From positions 186,001-250,000 of the forward strand of contig QWII01000001.1 in NCBI GenBank assembly GCA_021405325.1: 64,000 nucleotides of DNA, given 5' to 3'. This stretch comes from Caldilinea sp. CFX5 (GTDB lineage Bacteria > Chloroflexota > Anaerolineae > Caldilineales > Caldilineaceae). Within the stretch, counting starts at the first letter, position 1. The number at the start of each line of letters is the position of its first letter. Positions 37,927 to 47,026 of the stretch are shown piece after piece. The position numbers and the translations under genes were made by a program. The notes beneath the pieces were generated by a model. It had not been told where the DNA came from. It saw only the letters and a program-made list of their open reading frames with translations, and searched no databases.

Positions 37927-39450
37927 TCAACTTCCCGGCAAACGTCGATAGTACCGACCAGGATCAATTTCCAGCACCAGTACATAGTGGCGATGAATTT
38001 CGGCCATGACTTCAGCACTGTAGTCCTCATCGGTAAAGCGTTGGAGGATCACATACTGCGGTTTATATTTTGTCAAAGCGGCCAGCATATCCGCTTGGGT
38101 CAAGATCCCGGACTCTACCCGTTTGCGGCTAATAGCGGCAATCGGGGGCGTCACCGGCAGGCCGGCTTGAAAGGCGTAGAAGGGGCGATCGGTAAAGACA
38201 TAGCCCGGCTGGCGCTGCGCATCGGTTTGTAATTGTTGCACCATCTCCCAGATATAGAGTGGTCGGTAGATTTCCGCCTGTTCATCCAAGCGCTTTTCCA
38301 GTGGCGCCGGAAAGTAGAGGATGGCGGTGATCAAGGCGACAGCCGTACTGGCTAACAGAGCCGTTTGTACGAAACGGCGGCGGGTCGTTTGGCCGGCCAG
38401 ATGATCCAACACTTTGCCCCATGCTTCCAGGCTGAAGGCGCAGAGCCAGGCCATCGGAATCGTCAGCAACATAATGTGGTGATACCAGAGAGGGCGGTGA
38501 ACGATGAAGGCGGTGGCAACCGTGGCGAACCAGGTCAACGGCAGCAGAAAGACCCATTGGCGTTGCCGGATCGCGTAAAGGACGCCCATCAGCGCCACGA
38601 TCAGATAAACCGGCTGTTCTTGGATGAAGGTCACCAAGAATTCCTGGCCGCTGCTGGCAAAGGCCACTTGTTGTTGGGTTTGGGCGCCAAAGTGGGTCGT
38701 AAGGAGCATATCTACATTCAACGCGCCAAAGTAGATGCTCAGACTGCCAAAGGCCAGGGTGACAAGCAGGAGCCAGAGCAGCAGATCGCGCAAACGACAA
38801 AGCCAGGAGAAGGTTGGCGGCGTGGCCAGCAGCAGATAGAGGCCAATGGCTGGAAAGAGCGCAACGACAAAGAGCTTGGTTTCCAACGCCAGCGCCATCA
38901 AGAGCGCCGACAGCGCCAGCAGCCACCGCCGTTCTCTGGCATTGACCAAACAGGCAATGGCCGCCAGCGCCAACGCCAGCGCGGGTAGGCCGATCATGAC
39001 AGCGCTGCTCAACCGTAGATAATATTGACTCAAGAGCAAGAGCAGGGTGGCGCCAATGGCAGCAAAAGCGCTCACCGCTTTGTGAACAGCCAGATAGAAG
39101 CTCCACAATAACAGGGCCGAAAAGAGCGCAACCAAAATACGTGCGGTCGTAACTGATTCGCCAACCAGGGCAAACCAACCGGCGAGCAAGACGGTGAAAA
39201 GGGGGGGCTGATCGCTCCAAATATCGCTATACAACTGATAGTTTTGCTCGTGTAACAACGTTTTCATGAGGTTGATGCCTTCATCATAATCATAGTCGGC
39301 GGCATCGGCAAAAGGATTTTGCGCAAACATGAAAACGAGAAAAAGAATAGGGATCCACAGCCCTTGGTAATAAATAAAATCACCGACGCGCTTGAGCCAA
39401 GCCCAAGACACGGGACGAACAGCGAGGTTGGGTGCAGTTGTTGTAGTCAT
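37927..39450 (-). CDS. Membrane glycosyltransferase of the GT39/ArnT-like (GT-C) class
   Basis: 507 residues, about ten membrane helices. Just after the first helix the luminal loop has DYDYDEGINL, the acidic motif of GT-C enzymes using lipid-phosphate sugar donors, and SDIWSDQPPLFTVLLAGWF matches the PMT_2/GT39 pattern (QPPLF). The soluble C-terminal portion (about 400-507) contains YVFTDRPFYAFQAGLPVTPP. It probably moves a sugar from a polyprenyl carrier to a lipid or protein at the outer membrane face. ATG 39450 chosen; no clear ribosome site. Lies between trpB and trpA on the opposite strand. Confidence 0.85.
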   Translation of the reverse strand: MTTTTAPNLAVRPVSWAWLKRVGDFIYYQGLWIPILFLVFMFAQNPFADAADYDYDEGINLMKTLLHEQNYQLYSDIWSDQPPLFTVLLAGWFALVGESVTTARILVALFSALLLWSFYLAVHKAVSAFAAIGATLLLLLSQYYLRLSSAVMIGLPALALALAAIACLVNARERRWLLALSALLMALALETKLFVVALFPAIGLYLLLATPPTFSWLCRLRDLLLWLLLVTLAFGSLSIYFGALNVDMLLTTHFGAQTQQQVAFASSGQEFLVTFIQEQPVYLIVALMGVLYAIRQRQWVFLLPLTWFATVATAFIVHRPLWYHHIMLLTIPMAWLCAFSLEAWGKVLDHLAGQTTRRRFVQTALLASTAVALITAILYFPAPLEKRLDEQAEIYRPLYIWEMVQQLQTDAQRQPGYVFTDRPFYAFQAGLPVTPPIAAISRKRVESGILTQADMLAALTKYKPQYVILQRFTDEDYSAEVMAEIHRHYVLVLEIDPGRYYRRLPGS

Positions 39451-39581
39451 ATAGATCAAGGCAAGATCGTTACAATTGCGGTGTAGATACAACCTTAATT
39501 TGTGATTGAATTCACATTTTGGATAACAGAATCCACTATAATGCTGCAAGGCAAGGCCAGTTAGTAAGGAAGATTCTTTTT

Positions 39582-40421
39582 ATGAGTAACTCGCAAACAT
39601 TGTTAGGAACGCAACCAACAGGGCTAGAACGAATTCGCGCCGTCTTTGAAAAAGCCAAGCAGGAGCGCCGCGCCGCCTTTATGCCCTATCACGCCATGGG
39701 CTACCCCAGCCGCGCCGCCACTCTGGCGGTCATTGCCACCCTGGCGGATGTCGGCGCCGATCTCTTTGAAATCGGCATTCCCCATAGCGATCCGCTGGCC
39801 GATGGCCCGACCGTTCAGACCGCCACCTACACCGCCATCACCCAAGGCACCACCGTCAAGGATTGTCTGGCAATGGTGCGTGAATTGCGCGCGCAAGGAG
39901 TGACACAGCCCTTCTGCGCCATGACTTATTTTAACCCGCTCTTTGCCTATGGGGTGGAACGCTTTGTGCAGGATGCCGTTGCCGCCGGTTTTGATGGCTT
40001 GATCGTCCCCGATCTGCCGCCGGAGGAAGCCGACGAGGTAGAAAGCGCTTGTCGCCACGCCGGGTTGGCAACGATCTATCTCCTGGCGCCGACTAGCACC
40101 GAAGCACGCATCCAGCTTGTGGCGCAACGGGCGACCGGCTTCATTTATCTGGTCAGCGTCACCGGCGTCACCGGCGCTCGCACAGAATTGCCGCCCGATC
40201 TCAAGGCGTTTGTCCAGCGCGTGCGGCGCCATACCAACTTGCCCTTGGCGATTGGCTTTGGCATCGGCACCGGCGAACAGGCAGCGGCCGTGAGTGAAAT
40301 TGCCGAAGGGGTGATTGTGGGGTCAGCGTTGGTAAAGGCGGCGGGGAGTGACAAAGGGGTGGCGGCAGTACGTAAATTGGGCACAGAGTTGGCTGCCGGG
40401 TCACACCGCTTGGGAAAGTGA
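39582..40421 (+). CDS. trpA: Tryptophan synthase alpha subunit
   Basis: Cleaves indole-3-glycerol phosphate to indole; 279 residues, TIM barrel. [20 protein letters not shown] carries both catalytic acids (Glu49 and Asp60 equivalents). The usual PYxTAGDP at strand 1 is [53 protein letters not shown] and [13 protein letters not shown] follow the standard order. TAAGGA lies before ATG 39582, and a TATAAT at 39537-39542 may be its -10. It is followed after 13 bases by a DUF5674 gene. Confidence 0.96.
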   Translation: MSNSQTLLGTQPTGLERIRAVFEKAKQERRAAFMPYHAMGYPSRAATLAVIATLADVGADLFEIGIPHSDPLADGPTVQTATYTAITQGTTVKDCLAMVRELRAQGVTQPFCAMTYFNPLFAYGVERFVQDAVAAGFDGLIVPDLPPEEADEVESACRHAGLATIYLLAPTSTEARIQLVAQRATGFIYLVSVTGVTGARTELPPDLKAFVQRVRRHTNLPLAIGFGIGTGEQAAAVSEIAEGVIVGSALVKAAGSDKGVAAVRKLGTELAAGSHRLGK

Positions 40422-40434
40422 GACAGAAGACGGC

Positions 40435-40773
40435 ATGATTATCCATATTATCCGTACACGCGCCACACCCCAACAAATGGTCGAGATGCAGCAGATGCTC
40501 CAAACCTATATCAAACTTGCGGTTGATGTCGAACGAAAAATTTTGGCCGGCGGCGGCGAAATGCACGCTGACTGCGAAGATGCTTTGTTGGAAGATGGCA
40601 GCCGGCAAGAGAATATTTGGGGAGCGGACTGGAGTGCGATTAAACAAGAAGTAGCGTACGAATCCCTAATTAACATTCGACCGCGCCAAAACAATCGCTC
40701 GATGGTAATCCAAGATCCTGTCCTACGACAAAAAATTGATGAGATTGTCTATCAGCTATTAGGAGGTGTATGA
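40435..40773 (+). CDS. DUF5674 family protein
   Basis: 112 residues. The family pattern is visible: VDVERKILAGGGEMHADCED followed by ALLEDGSRQENIWG, then ESLINIRPRQNNRSMVIQD and a C-terminal helix. The function of DUF5674 is unknown; conserved His, Asp, Glu, Gln, Asn and Arg residues could make an active or metal site. ATG 40435 is 13 bases after the trpA stop. Its own stop overlaps the next ATG by four bases, so these two are a translationally coupled pair. Confidence 0.8.
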   Translation: MIIHIIRTRATPQQMVEMQQMLQTYIKLAVDVERKILAGGGEMHADCEDALLEDGSRQENIWGADWSAIKQEVAYESLINIRPRQNNRSMVIQDPVLRQKIDEIVYQLLGGV

Positions 40774-41123
40774 GAGATTATAGCAAAACGCGTCACCGGT
40801 ATCTACGCGATCCGTTACCAATACGGCTGGGTGGCGTCGCCGCGAATCTGTCGCGGGTCAAATCATTCTCCACTCATCCAGAAAACAGTGTTTTGGTAAG
40901 CAGCCTTGTAGAGGAAAGCAAATATTTCATTGAATGGACCGCCGCCGAAGCTGAAGCTGAAGTCGCTGCCGAATTGGTAGAATTACAATTGCAACTTGTG
41001 CGCTGGCAACGCACCTGGCCCACCATCTGGCCCGACCCGATCAAACGCCAGGAAGTTGCCGATGCAGCCAAGCGTTGGTCAGATCGGGTGTTAGAGCTAT
41101 CCGGGCTTTTAGATGAAGCGTGA
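40770..41123 (+). CDS. Partner protein of the DUF5674 gene, unknown function
   Basis: 117 residues with AGGAGG ending three bases before the ATG and a four-base overlap with the DUF5674 gene. N-terminal basic part RHRYLRDPLPIRLGGVAANL, then a helical segment LVEESKYFIEWTAAEAEAEV and LQLQLVRWQRTWPTIWPDP. From memory a similar pair (small RDPLPIRLG protein beside DUF5674) exists in cyanobacteria; not checked. The two-gene coupled layout resembles toxin-antitoxin or small-complex operons. Confidence 0.65.
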   Translation: MRDYSKTRHRYLRDPLPIRLGGVAANLSRVKSFSTHPENSVLVSSLVEESKYFIEWTAAEAEAEVAAELVELQLQLVRWQRTWPTIWPDPIKRQEVADAAKRWSDRVLELSGLLDEA

Positions 41124-41126
41124 TTG

Positions 41127-41185
41127 GTGATGCGTGAAGCGTGCTACGTACTGCGTGGGGAACGGTTTCACGAATTACGCAACAC
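41127..41185. repeat. GTGATGCGTGAAGCGTG-type palindromic repeat
   Basis: Words of the CACG family (GATGCGTGAAGCGTGCTACG / CACGAATTACGCAACACG) between two convergent genes. Confidence 0.5.
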
Positions 41186-41188
41186 GTT

Positions 41189-42832
41189 TCACTTAATCAC
41201 TGGTCGCAACTTCAGGGCAAATTGTAGCGAAAAGCGCGCATCGGGGTCATCCAAATCGAGTTGGGTGATGCTGGCGATCTGCTCCAGCCGATAGGTGAGC
41301 GTATTGCGATGGATGTGCAGACGACTGGCGGTCTGGCTGGCGTTGCCGTGACATTCAAAGAAGGCTTCCAGCGTCTGCACCAACTCAGCGTTCTTGGTTT
41401 CGTCATATTGCAGGAGGCGGCCCAAGGTGCGCCGGTAGAAGCGACCGGCCTCGGCATTCCCGCCCAGGGTTGTCAGCAATTGATATAAACCCAGATCACC
41501 GAAATAGGTGACAGGCGTCCCCTTCCACTCTTTGCCCAGCCGCCAGCTTTCCCGCGCCTGTTGTTGACTTTGGAGCCAGTCACTCGGTTTCACTGCCGGT
41601 CGGCCAATGCCGATAATCAGTTGCGCCTTGCTGTATTGCACCAGTAAGCGCTCGGCAAAGGTGTTGGCAATGGTCTTAAACTCGCGCCCACTTTTGGGGT
41701 TGTCGGTAGGCCAGAAGAGCAAAATACCCTCATCGCGCCGGCTGATTGGCAGATTGACCCCCTGATCGCGCAGAAAGCGCAGGAGCGGCGCCGGCCATTC
41801 GGGCGTCTGTTTGGCCTCCACCACCCAGGCCACATGGGGGCGGGTCAGATCATAGCCCAGCGAGGCGCCCCGTTGAATCCAAGCCTGTTCATCGGCGATC
41901 TCCGCCGCCAACAATTCATCAACAAAGGCGGCGCGCATCCGCTCCTCGGCCAGCCCAACGGCGTTTTGTTTGGCCCATTCCAACGCCGCCGCCGCCGCAC
42001 CCTGGCTAACCGCGATCTCCTCCACCGCGCTGATCGGTTGGCCGGCATTGCCGGCAAGACGCAACAACAGACAGTAGCCGCGCACTGATTCGACAGCTAC
42101 AATCGGCGTAATCACCACCTGGCTATACCCGGCGGCATCACCGACGCCATTGAGCGGCAAGGCGCCCACGGTCTTGCTCAACTTGGCAATCGGTTGGGTC
42201 GCTGCCCAGCTTCGCAATGTGGTCATATTGGGCAACAGGCCAAAGAGGCCATGACGACGCGCTTCCGAAAGCAGCTCTAAACCGGCATGAGTGGCAATCT
42301 GTCCATCTTCACGTAGGAGGATCAACGGCTGTTGGGCAAACCGGGCAATATGTTGGGCCAGGTTAGCAATCCCGCCGCCGTCCAGGGCAATCTGGTTGAG
42401 TTCATGTTGCAACTCCGCCGAACGTTGCGCGACATAGCCGGCCCGGTCCACAATCAAGCGGATGACGGCGCGCTCAATTTGCACCAGTGACTGGGTATCG
42501 CCCAGTTGAAAAAGCGCGATGCGGTTGGCTTGTGCCGCCACAATTGCACTCTCATCGACGGCACCAAGCACGGCGATGGCGGAAATGCGCGCATTTTCCA
42601 GGCTGCGCACCACGCGCGCCAGTTGCATCTTGGGGTCAAGCCGACGCAGATCCGCCAGATCAATGAGCGCCAGTTCGTTGCCGTCCAACTTGGGAAAGGC
42701 GGGCGGGCTGGGGCGCAAGCTACAGGCCCAGCTCACCGTTCGGTCCAATAACTCTTCGCCGACCAGTAACTTGCTGTCCGGTGGTAGCGCCAGCCGGAAG
42801 ACATCATCAAGTGTTACACCATTTTTGTACAT
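41189..42832 (-). CDS. PucR-family transcriptional regulator
   Basis: 547 residues. The N-terminal PucR domain (about 1-130) holds [19 protein letters not shown] and [17 protein letters not shown]; a GAF-like middle follows. The GGDEF-like/CdaR region is around 290-430. The C-terminal PucR helix-turn-helix is [20 protein letters not shown] followed by TYRLEQI. Such regulators control purine, amino-acid or sugar-acid catabolism. ATG 42832 chosen over an upstream start at 42880. The zinc dehydrogenase and sugar cluster that follow are plausible targets, by position only. Confidence 0.85.
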   Translation of the reverse strand: MYKNGVTLDDVFRLALPPDSKLLVGEELLDRTVSWACSLRPSPPAFPKLDGNELALIDLADLRRLDPKMQLARVVRSLENARISAIAVLGAVDESAIVAAQANRIALFQLGDTQSLVQIERAVIRLIVDRAGYVAQRSAELQHELNQIALDGGGIANLAQHIARFAQQPLILLREDGQIATHAGLELLSEARRHGLFGLLPNMTTLRSWAATQPIAKLSKTVGALPLNGVGDAAGYSQVVITPIVAVESVRGYCLLLRLAGNAGQPISAVEEIAVSQGAAAAALEWAKQNAVGLAEERMRAAFVDELLAAEIADEQAWIQRGASLGYDLTRPHVAWVVEAKQTPEWPAPLLRFLRDQGVNLPISRRDEGILLFWPTDNPKSGREFKTIANTFAERLLVQYSKAQLIIGIGRPAVKPSDWLQSQQQARESWRLGKEWKGTPVTYFGDLGLYQLLTTLGGNAEAGRFYRRTLGRLLQYDETKNAELVQTLEAFFECHGNASQTASRLHIHRNTLTYRLEQIASITQLDLDDPDARFSLQFALKLRPVIK

Positions 42833-43233
42833 AATGCCCAAATCAAAAGTGAAACCGCAGATGGTTTTTACGCAATACACTTAACAAAACTTCAACAAAA
42901 GTACGATTTGACCAAAAAAACAAGGCACGCTTATTGGTAAATTTTTTGTTACTCTTGCAGTAACTGTGCGGGCAATATGTGAATTATATATCTATCGCGG
43001 CTTTTTCAGCAATTCGCCAGGACTGTGTTATGCAAATTACACAAAGCAGCCCGATGGCTTGCGTCCATCGGGCTGCTTTAGGTGGGTTATTCGTTATTTG
43101 AACTGGTCGAAACAGACCTGTTACTTATGAAGGTTGCAGAATTATCTCGGTAGGGGCGTACCCTTGCGGTCGCCCTAGGGCACCGGCAAGCGGATGCCCT
43201 ACGGTGTTTACCGCTTTATTTGCGGAACCTTCA
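42833..43233. other. Intergenic region with a strong hairpin and a palindromic element
   Basis: About 400 bp without a gene. It holds a 15-bp-arm hairpin (43043-43057 / 43065-43079, AAAGCAGCCCGATGG wording) and a larger palindrome from about 43127 to 43240 with ATGAAGGTTGCAGA ends and inner CGGTAGGGGCG/CGCC-rich arms. The part next to the PucR gene is AT-rich and could hold its promoter. Confidence 0.55.
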
Positions 43234-43722
43234 TTAGTACTTAGCCCAGGCCGTCATGATGGCGCCACAAGCGCCGCCCCAAACGGCAAAGGTGAGGATG
43301 ACGCCGGTGCCAAACCAGCTTGGATCCTGGCCCATGACTGAAGCCAGGCCAAAGAAGACAGCCGCCCCCAAGATGGCGCCGATGATGCTGCCGAGCAGTA
43401 ACTTGCCGACCGATTGCGTTTTGGTAAAAGCGCCCACCAGAATTGGCCAAAGCAGGATGCTGACCACCGGAATAATGCTGCCGATGATCCCGCCGATCAA
43501 GCCGGGGATGCTGGCGCCGACGCGACCGGAGGCAAAAGCATAGCCCAACACCGGCCCAATCCCCGTCAGCAACAGGGCGACGGCAAAGGGAACCAGTTGG
43601 TCATTTTGCAGAAAATAGACGGCGGCATAGGCAATGAGCGCCGTCAAGACGCCGGCATAGAGCGAGGCCAGCAGCGGATTGCCGGACGGTTGGACAGCAC
43701 GAGTCGTCGCCAGAGGAATCAT
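43234..43722 (-). CDS. Small integral membrane protein, unknown function
   Basis: 162 residues with about five membrane segments: SLYAGVLTALIAYAAVYFL, VPFAVALLLTGIGPVLGYAF, IPGLIGGIIGSIIPVVSILL, LLGSIIGAILGAAVFFGL and TGVILTFAVWGGACGAIMT. Glycine-rich helices suggest tight packing. ATG 43722 has GGAGA eight bases before; the longer frame to 43770 lacks a ribosome site. No family recognised. Confidence 0.65.
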   Translation of the reverse strand: MIPLATTRAVQPSGNPLLASLYAGVLTALIAYAAVYFLQNDQLVPFAVALLLTGIGPVLGYAFASGRVGASIPGLIGGIIGSIIPVVSILLWPILVGAFTKTQSVGKLLLGSIIGAILGAAVFFGLASVMGQDPSWFGTGVILTFAVWGGACGAIMTAWAKY

Positions 43723-43845
43723 TGCAGTTTCTCCTATCTTATCAGTGCGGATGGGTTTGGAACGTCGCAACAGGGTTATTTCAAAAGTCTAGGTATGATA
43801 TACCACAAAGCCGGAAAAAGGGCAACCTTGTCAGCATCTGCTGTC

Positions 43846-44865
43846 CTATTCCCACGGCTGCAACAACACCTTCGCCGACTTTCCCGTCAACTGCAACTCC
43901 CAGGCGTCCTGCACCTGTGTCAGCGGGAAGCGATGGGTGACGAACTTGTCCAACTGTGGGCCGACTTTGCCGATGAGCGCCATCATCGTTGGCGTATCTT
44001 TCAGGTTGTAATGCCACGAACCGATGAGGGTCAACCCTTTGCGGATCATGTCAGGGCTGATGCGCAAGGGTGTTTCGTCGCTACATTCACCGACAAAGGC
44101 AATTTGCCCCTTGCGGCGGGCGGCATCGATACAGAGCCGATGGGCAGCGACAACACCGGAGCAATCAATGGCTTTGTCAATGCCCTTACCGCCGGTCAAT
44201 TCGCGAATTTGGGCCAACGCATCGGGGTTAGTCGGATCGACGACTACTTCGGCGCCCAGCGTTAAGGCCAGTTGGGCGCGCCAGGGGTTGCTCTCGACAC
44301 CGATGACCCGTGCATTGCGGTGGACGCCATTGATCACGCCTCCCAACCCCACTGGCCCTAGCCCACTAATCAAGACCGTATCGTTGGCATTGACATTCAT
44401 TAGCTGCATAGCGCCAAAGGTCGGCCCCAGCCCACAACAGGCCAGCGACGCATGATCATAAGAGATGCCTTCGGGGATCGGAACGAGCAGGTGATCGGGC
44501 TTGAGCAGGTATTGATTGTAGGTGGCGCTGCCGTCGCGGGTGCCGTGGAAGGCGGCAAAGTCGGTGTTGCTTTCACAGTGGATATAGTCGCCGGCCAGAC
44601 AGAGGGCGCATTTGCCGCAGCCATTCAACGGCATCACCACCACGCGGTCGCCGACCTTGACCCGCCCCGGTTGGGCCACGGCCACCACCTCGCCGGCCGC
44701 TTCATGACCCAGTTGGTCCACCGGGCGTCCAGCCACGTAGGCTTTGTATTCGGTACACATGGGGGCCGTATGGACTTTGACCACCACCCAGTTCTCCTTG
44801 GGTGTCGGGTCGGGGACAGTAATAACAGCGGCTTGGCGTTCGCCAGTAACAGTTGCTTTTAGCAT
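43846..44865 (-). CDS. Zinc-dependent medium-chain alcohol/polyol dehydrogenase
   Basis: 339 residues of the MDR family. Catalytic zinc ligands in APMCTEYKAY and LGHEAAGEVV; structural zinc cysteines in NGCGKCALCLAGDYIHC; NAD-binding VLISGLGPVGLGGV; IDCSGVVAAH and VGECSDETPLRISPD. This pattern is close to sorbitol, threonine or related sugar-alcohol dehydrogenases. AGGAA precedes ATG 44865. It faces the sugar-acid cluster at 45.7-50.9 kb across the cold-shock gene and may belong to the same pathway. Confidence 0.9.
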   Translation of the reverse strand: MLKATVTGERQAAVITVPDPTPKENWVVVKVHTAPMCTEYKAYVAGRPVDQLGHEAAGEVVAVAQPGRVKVGDRVVVMPLNGCGKCALCLAGDYIHCESNTDFAAFHGTRDGSATYNQYLLKPDHLLVPIPEGISYDHASLACCGLGPTFGAMQLMNVNANDTVLISGLGPVGLGGVINGVHRNARVIGVESNPWRAQLALTLGAEVVVDPTNPDALAQIRELTGGKGIDKAIDCSGVVAAHRLCIDAARRKGQIAFVGECSDETPLRISPDMIRKGLTLIGSWHYNLKDTPTMMALIGKVGPQLDKFVTHRFPLTQVQDAWELQLTGKSAKVLLQPWE

Positions 44866-44897
44866 TGTTAGGTTCCTCACTGATTGGTTGGTTCGTT

Positions 44898-44949
44898 GGC
44901 TGGTTGGTTCGTTGGTTTCGCGCCCGCGAAACCAACGAACCAACCAGCC
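44898..44949. repeat. Perfect 25-bp palindrome GGCTGGTTGGTTCGTTGG type
   Basis: Arms 44898-44922 and 44925-44949 match perfectly with a two-base loop, between the dehydrogenase start and the cold-shock promoter. Further GGTTGGTTCG copies precede it. Confidence 0.85.
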
Positions 44950-45072
44950 AGCCTTTGAATTGCAAATGAACGGAAGATATAGCCATATTAGGCAGGATTT
45001 TGGCAACTTTGTCAACCCGGCGACAACGGTTCTTTTTTCCACTGAAAACGCAAAAGTCGAGGAGCATTGCTA

Positions 45073-45101
45073 TTGACATATCAAAATAGTTATGCTATAA
45101 T
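45073..45101 (+). promoter_or_regulatory. Perfect consensus promoter of the cold-shock gene
   Basis: TTGACA (45073-45078), exactly 17 bases, TATAAT (45096-45101): both hexamers match consensus. The predicted start is near 45108, giving a leader of about 148 bases before the ATG, as is usual for cold-shock genes. Confidence 0.85.
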
Positions 45102-45146
45102 AGTCCCTGCAAGATGTTGTAGGTTCTATCACGAGTACTGATTTAC

Positions 45147-45178
45147 CCGCTCGCGCACAACAATCGAGCGGTTTTTTT
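45147..45178 (+). terminator. Intrinsic terminator inside the cold-shock leader
   Basis: CCGCTCG (45147-45153) pairs with CGAGCGG (45165-45171) and seven Ts follow. It lies 40 bases after the predicted start and 78 bases before the ATG, so it would end a 70-nt RNA or attenuate the gene. Downstream GATTGTTG (near 45186) can pair with the loop CAACAATC, offering an alternative fold. Confidence 0.7.
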
Positions 45179-45255
45179 GTGCCGGATTGTTGGGAACATC
45201 CATTTTGTACGTTGTAGTAAACCAAATTTTAGTTCGGAAAAGGAGTTTTCCAACA

Positions 45256-45474
45256 ATGAGCAACCAAGTAAAAGTAAAAGGCACCGTGAAGTGGTTCAAT
45301 GACCAAAAGGGCTTTGGCTTTATCACCCCCGAAAGCGGCGGCAAGGATGTCTTTGTCCACCAGACCGCCATCATCGCCAACGGCTTCCGCAGCCTGGCCG
45401 AGGGTGATCGCGTCGAATTCAGCATTGAGCAAGGGGCCAAGGGTCCCGCCGCTGCCGGCGTTACCAAGATCTAA
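45256..45474 (+). CDS. csp: Cold-shock protein
   Basis: 72 residues, single cold-shock OB fold that binds single-stranded RNA/DNA as an RNA chaperone. [19 protein letters not shown] contains RNP1 and [12 protein letters not shown]2; aromatic RNA-binding residues are kept. AAAGGAG lies ten bases before ATG 45256. A strong promoter and a long leader with an internal terminator precede it, and a strong terminator follows, so it is a monocistronic unit. Confidence 0.97.
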   Translation: MSNQVKVKGTVKWFNDQKGFGFITPESGGKDVFVHQTAIIANGFRSLAEGDRVEFSIEQGAKGPAAAGVTKI

Positions 45475-45532
45475 GAACCACGCCGCCGGCTAGTTGCCCT
45501 TGGGCGACAGGCCGGCAATATTGCGAACCGAA

Positions 45533-45573
45533 AGAGGGGAGTTGACAATCATTGTTAACTCCCCTCTTTTTTG
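45533..45573 (+). terminator. Strong intrinsic terminator after the cold-shock gene
   Basis: 17-base arms (45533-45549 and 45551-45567, AGAGGGGAGTTGACAAT wording, one G-T pair) and a run of Ts. Confidence 0.85.
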
Positions 45574-45582
45574 TCCAACGCC

Positions 45583-45731
45583 GGTAGTAAAGACTAATGA
45601 ACGTTACGAAAATAAATCGGTAACTGTAGGTCATCGCCGCCGGCGTGACAAGCTCCAAGGATTACCGAAACCATTCGCTACCCTTCATTAGTCTTCCGCC
45701 CACCCGCGCAGAAGCAAAAGTCTTTACTACC
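45583..45731. mobile_element. 149-bp MITE-like palindromic element, copy 2
   Basis: Same terminal inverted repeats as 8971-9110 (GGTAGTAAAGACT ... AGTCTTTACTACC) and shared inner words (CGGTAA.TGTAGGT, GATTACCG, TTCATTAGTCT), but otherwise diverged. Its right end supplies the TAG stop of the enolase-superfamily gene at 45727. Confidence 0.72.
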
Positions 45732-46770
45732 AGCCAAAGCCCGCCCCGGTCGGAATCTGCACCGAGCCATCCACCAACTTTAGCGGCGACTCCGGCCCGA
45801 TCCTGCCGGTCTCCAGGTAAAGCGCATTGGGCAGACAAGCCATGATGTTGAGTTGTTCCGGCCCGCCGCCATGCGAAGCATAGGGAATATGAAAGGCATG
45901 AGCAAGCAAACCAATTTGCAATAATGCGGTTGGGCCGCCGGCGCGCCGCAGATCGGGCTGGATAATATCAACGGCGCCTCGCTGTAAAAAGCGGGCAAAA
46001 TCGGCGGGCGTGTAGAGATTTTCCCCGGTCGCCACCGGAATATCGAGCGCACGCGTAAGGGCCGCGTACCCTTCAATGTCATCCGCCGGGATCGGCTCTT
46101 CCCACCAGCCGCAGCCCAACGCTTCAAAGGCGCGACCACGCCGGATCGCCTCTGCTGCCGTAAGTGATTGGTTCGCATCAACCATAACCTCGATGTCGTC
46201 ACCGACCGCCGACCGCACCGTTTCCACACGGCGAATATCTTCTTTGAGCGTCGGATAGCCCACCTTAATCTTTACGGCGCGAAAACCTTGCGCCACGGCG
46301 CCGGCGCAAATTTCCTGCACCTCCTTATCGTCATAGTTCAACCAACCCACCATTGCATAGGCGCGAATCCGCTCATTGACCCGCCCCCACAGTTGCCAGC
46401 AGGGAACGCCTAACGTCTTGCCTAGACAGTCCCACAGCGCGGTGTCCACGGCGGCAATGCCAAACATGGTCAAGCCAAAGGCGCCATGATATTCGGTCTC
46501 GCGCAGCATGGCCTGGTGTAAACCCCGAATCATGGTCAATTCCTGGTGCAAAAGCAACGGTTTGAGCGTATGCTCAATCACCGCCGCCAGCGCCGCCGGT
46601 CCGCCATCGATTCGCCCATACCCAACCTCGCCCGTCCCCTGCACACCTTCTTCCGTGGTCACCACCACCTGCACTGATCCCGTCCCTGGTAGCGCCTGAA
46701 GCGCATCACGCTTCGGCGTGGGGCTGGGTACACGGGTTTTGGCAATCACCTCTACATTGGCAATCCGCAT
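45727..46770 (-). CDS. Enolase-superfamily enzyme (mandelate racemase/sugar-acid dehydratase-like)
   Basis: 347 residues. The capping domain comes first, then the barrel with KIKVG (KxK base), MVDANQS (metal Asp), WWEEPIPADD (Glu), VATGENLY (Glu) and YASHGGGPEQ (His). This set fits the MR subgroup with a His-Asp dyad, whose members dehydrate or racemise sugar acids. AGGAGGAG precedes ATG 46770. Its reading stops inside the terminal repeat of the element at 45583-45731. Divergent from the sugar operon starting at 47027, which it probably serves. Confidence 0.88.
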   Translation of the reverse strand: MRIANVEVIAKTRVPSPTPKRDALQALPGTGSVQVVVTTEEGVQGTGEVGYGRIDGGPAALAAVIEHTLKPLLLHQELTMIRGLHQAMLRETEYHGAFGLTMFGIAAVDTALWDCLGKTLGVPCWQLWGRVNERIRAYAMVGWLNYDDKEVQEICAGAVAQGFRAVKIKVGYPTLKEDIRRVETVRSAVGDDIEVMVDANQSLTAAEAIRRGRAFEALGCGWWEEPIPADDIEGYAALTRALDIPVATGENLYTPADFARFLQRGAVDIIQPDLRRAGGPTALLQIGLLAHAFHIPYASHGGGPEQLNIMACLPNALYLETGRIGPESPLKLVDGSVQIPTGAGFGW

Positions 46771-46818
46771 CTGCTCTCCTCCTGTTTGTTCGTTGCCTGG
46801 ATCATCTATACGTCGGCA

Positions 46819-46898
46819 ACACGACAACGGATTTAGGAAGCAACGGATTTTTCCCGACAGGACAATACATCCGTTGCTTCCTAAATCCGTTGTTGTGT
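46819..46898. repeat. Palindrome CAACGGATTTAGGAAG type
   Basis: 24-base perfect arms (46825-46848 and 46869-46892), extendable to 30 with one mismatch, between the divergent enolase-superfamily and Gfo/Idh genes. It shares the start CACGACAACGGAT with 33483-33560. Confidence 0.85.
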
Positions 46899-47026
46899 AC
46901 CTGGGTCACGTCCAATAACACTTGCACATTATACTCGGAAGGGGTATGATCGCGCTATGTCTGCTTTTGGCACGCTCCTCCGGTGCAAGGATCCAACTTC
47001 TTCCCAACTAGAAAAAGGTATGTACT

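Noticed and set aside
37927..39450. Prophage or insertion sequence between trpB and trpA
   Set aside because: Only a normal membrane glycosyltransferase gene and a palindromic spacer are there; no transposase or integrase.
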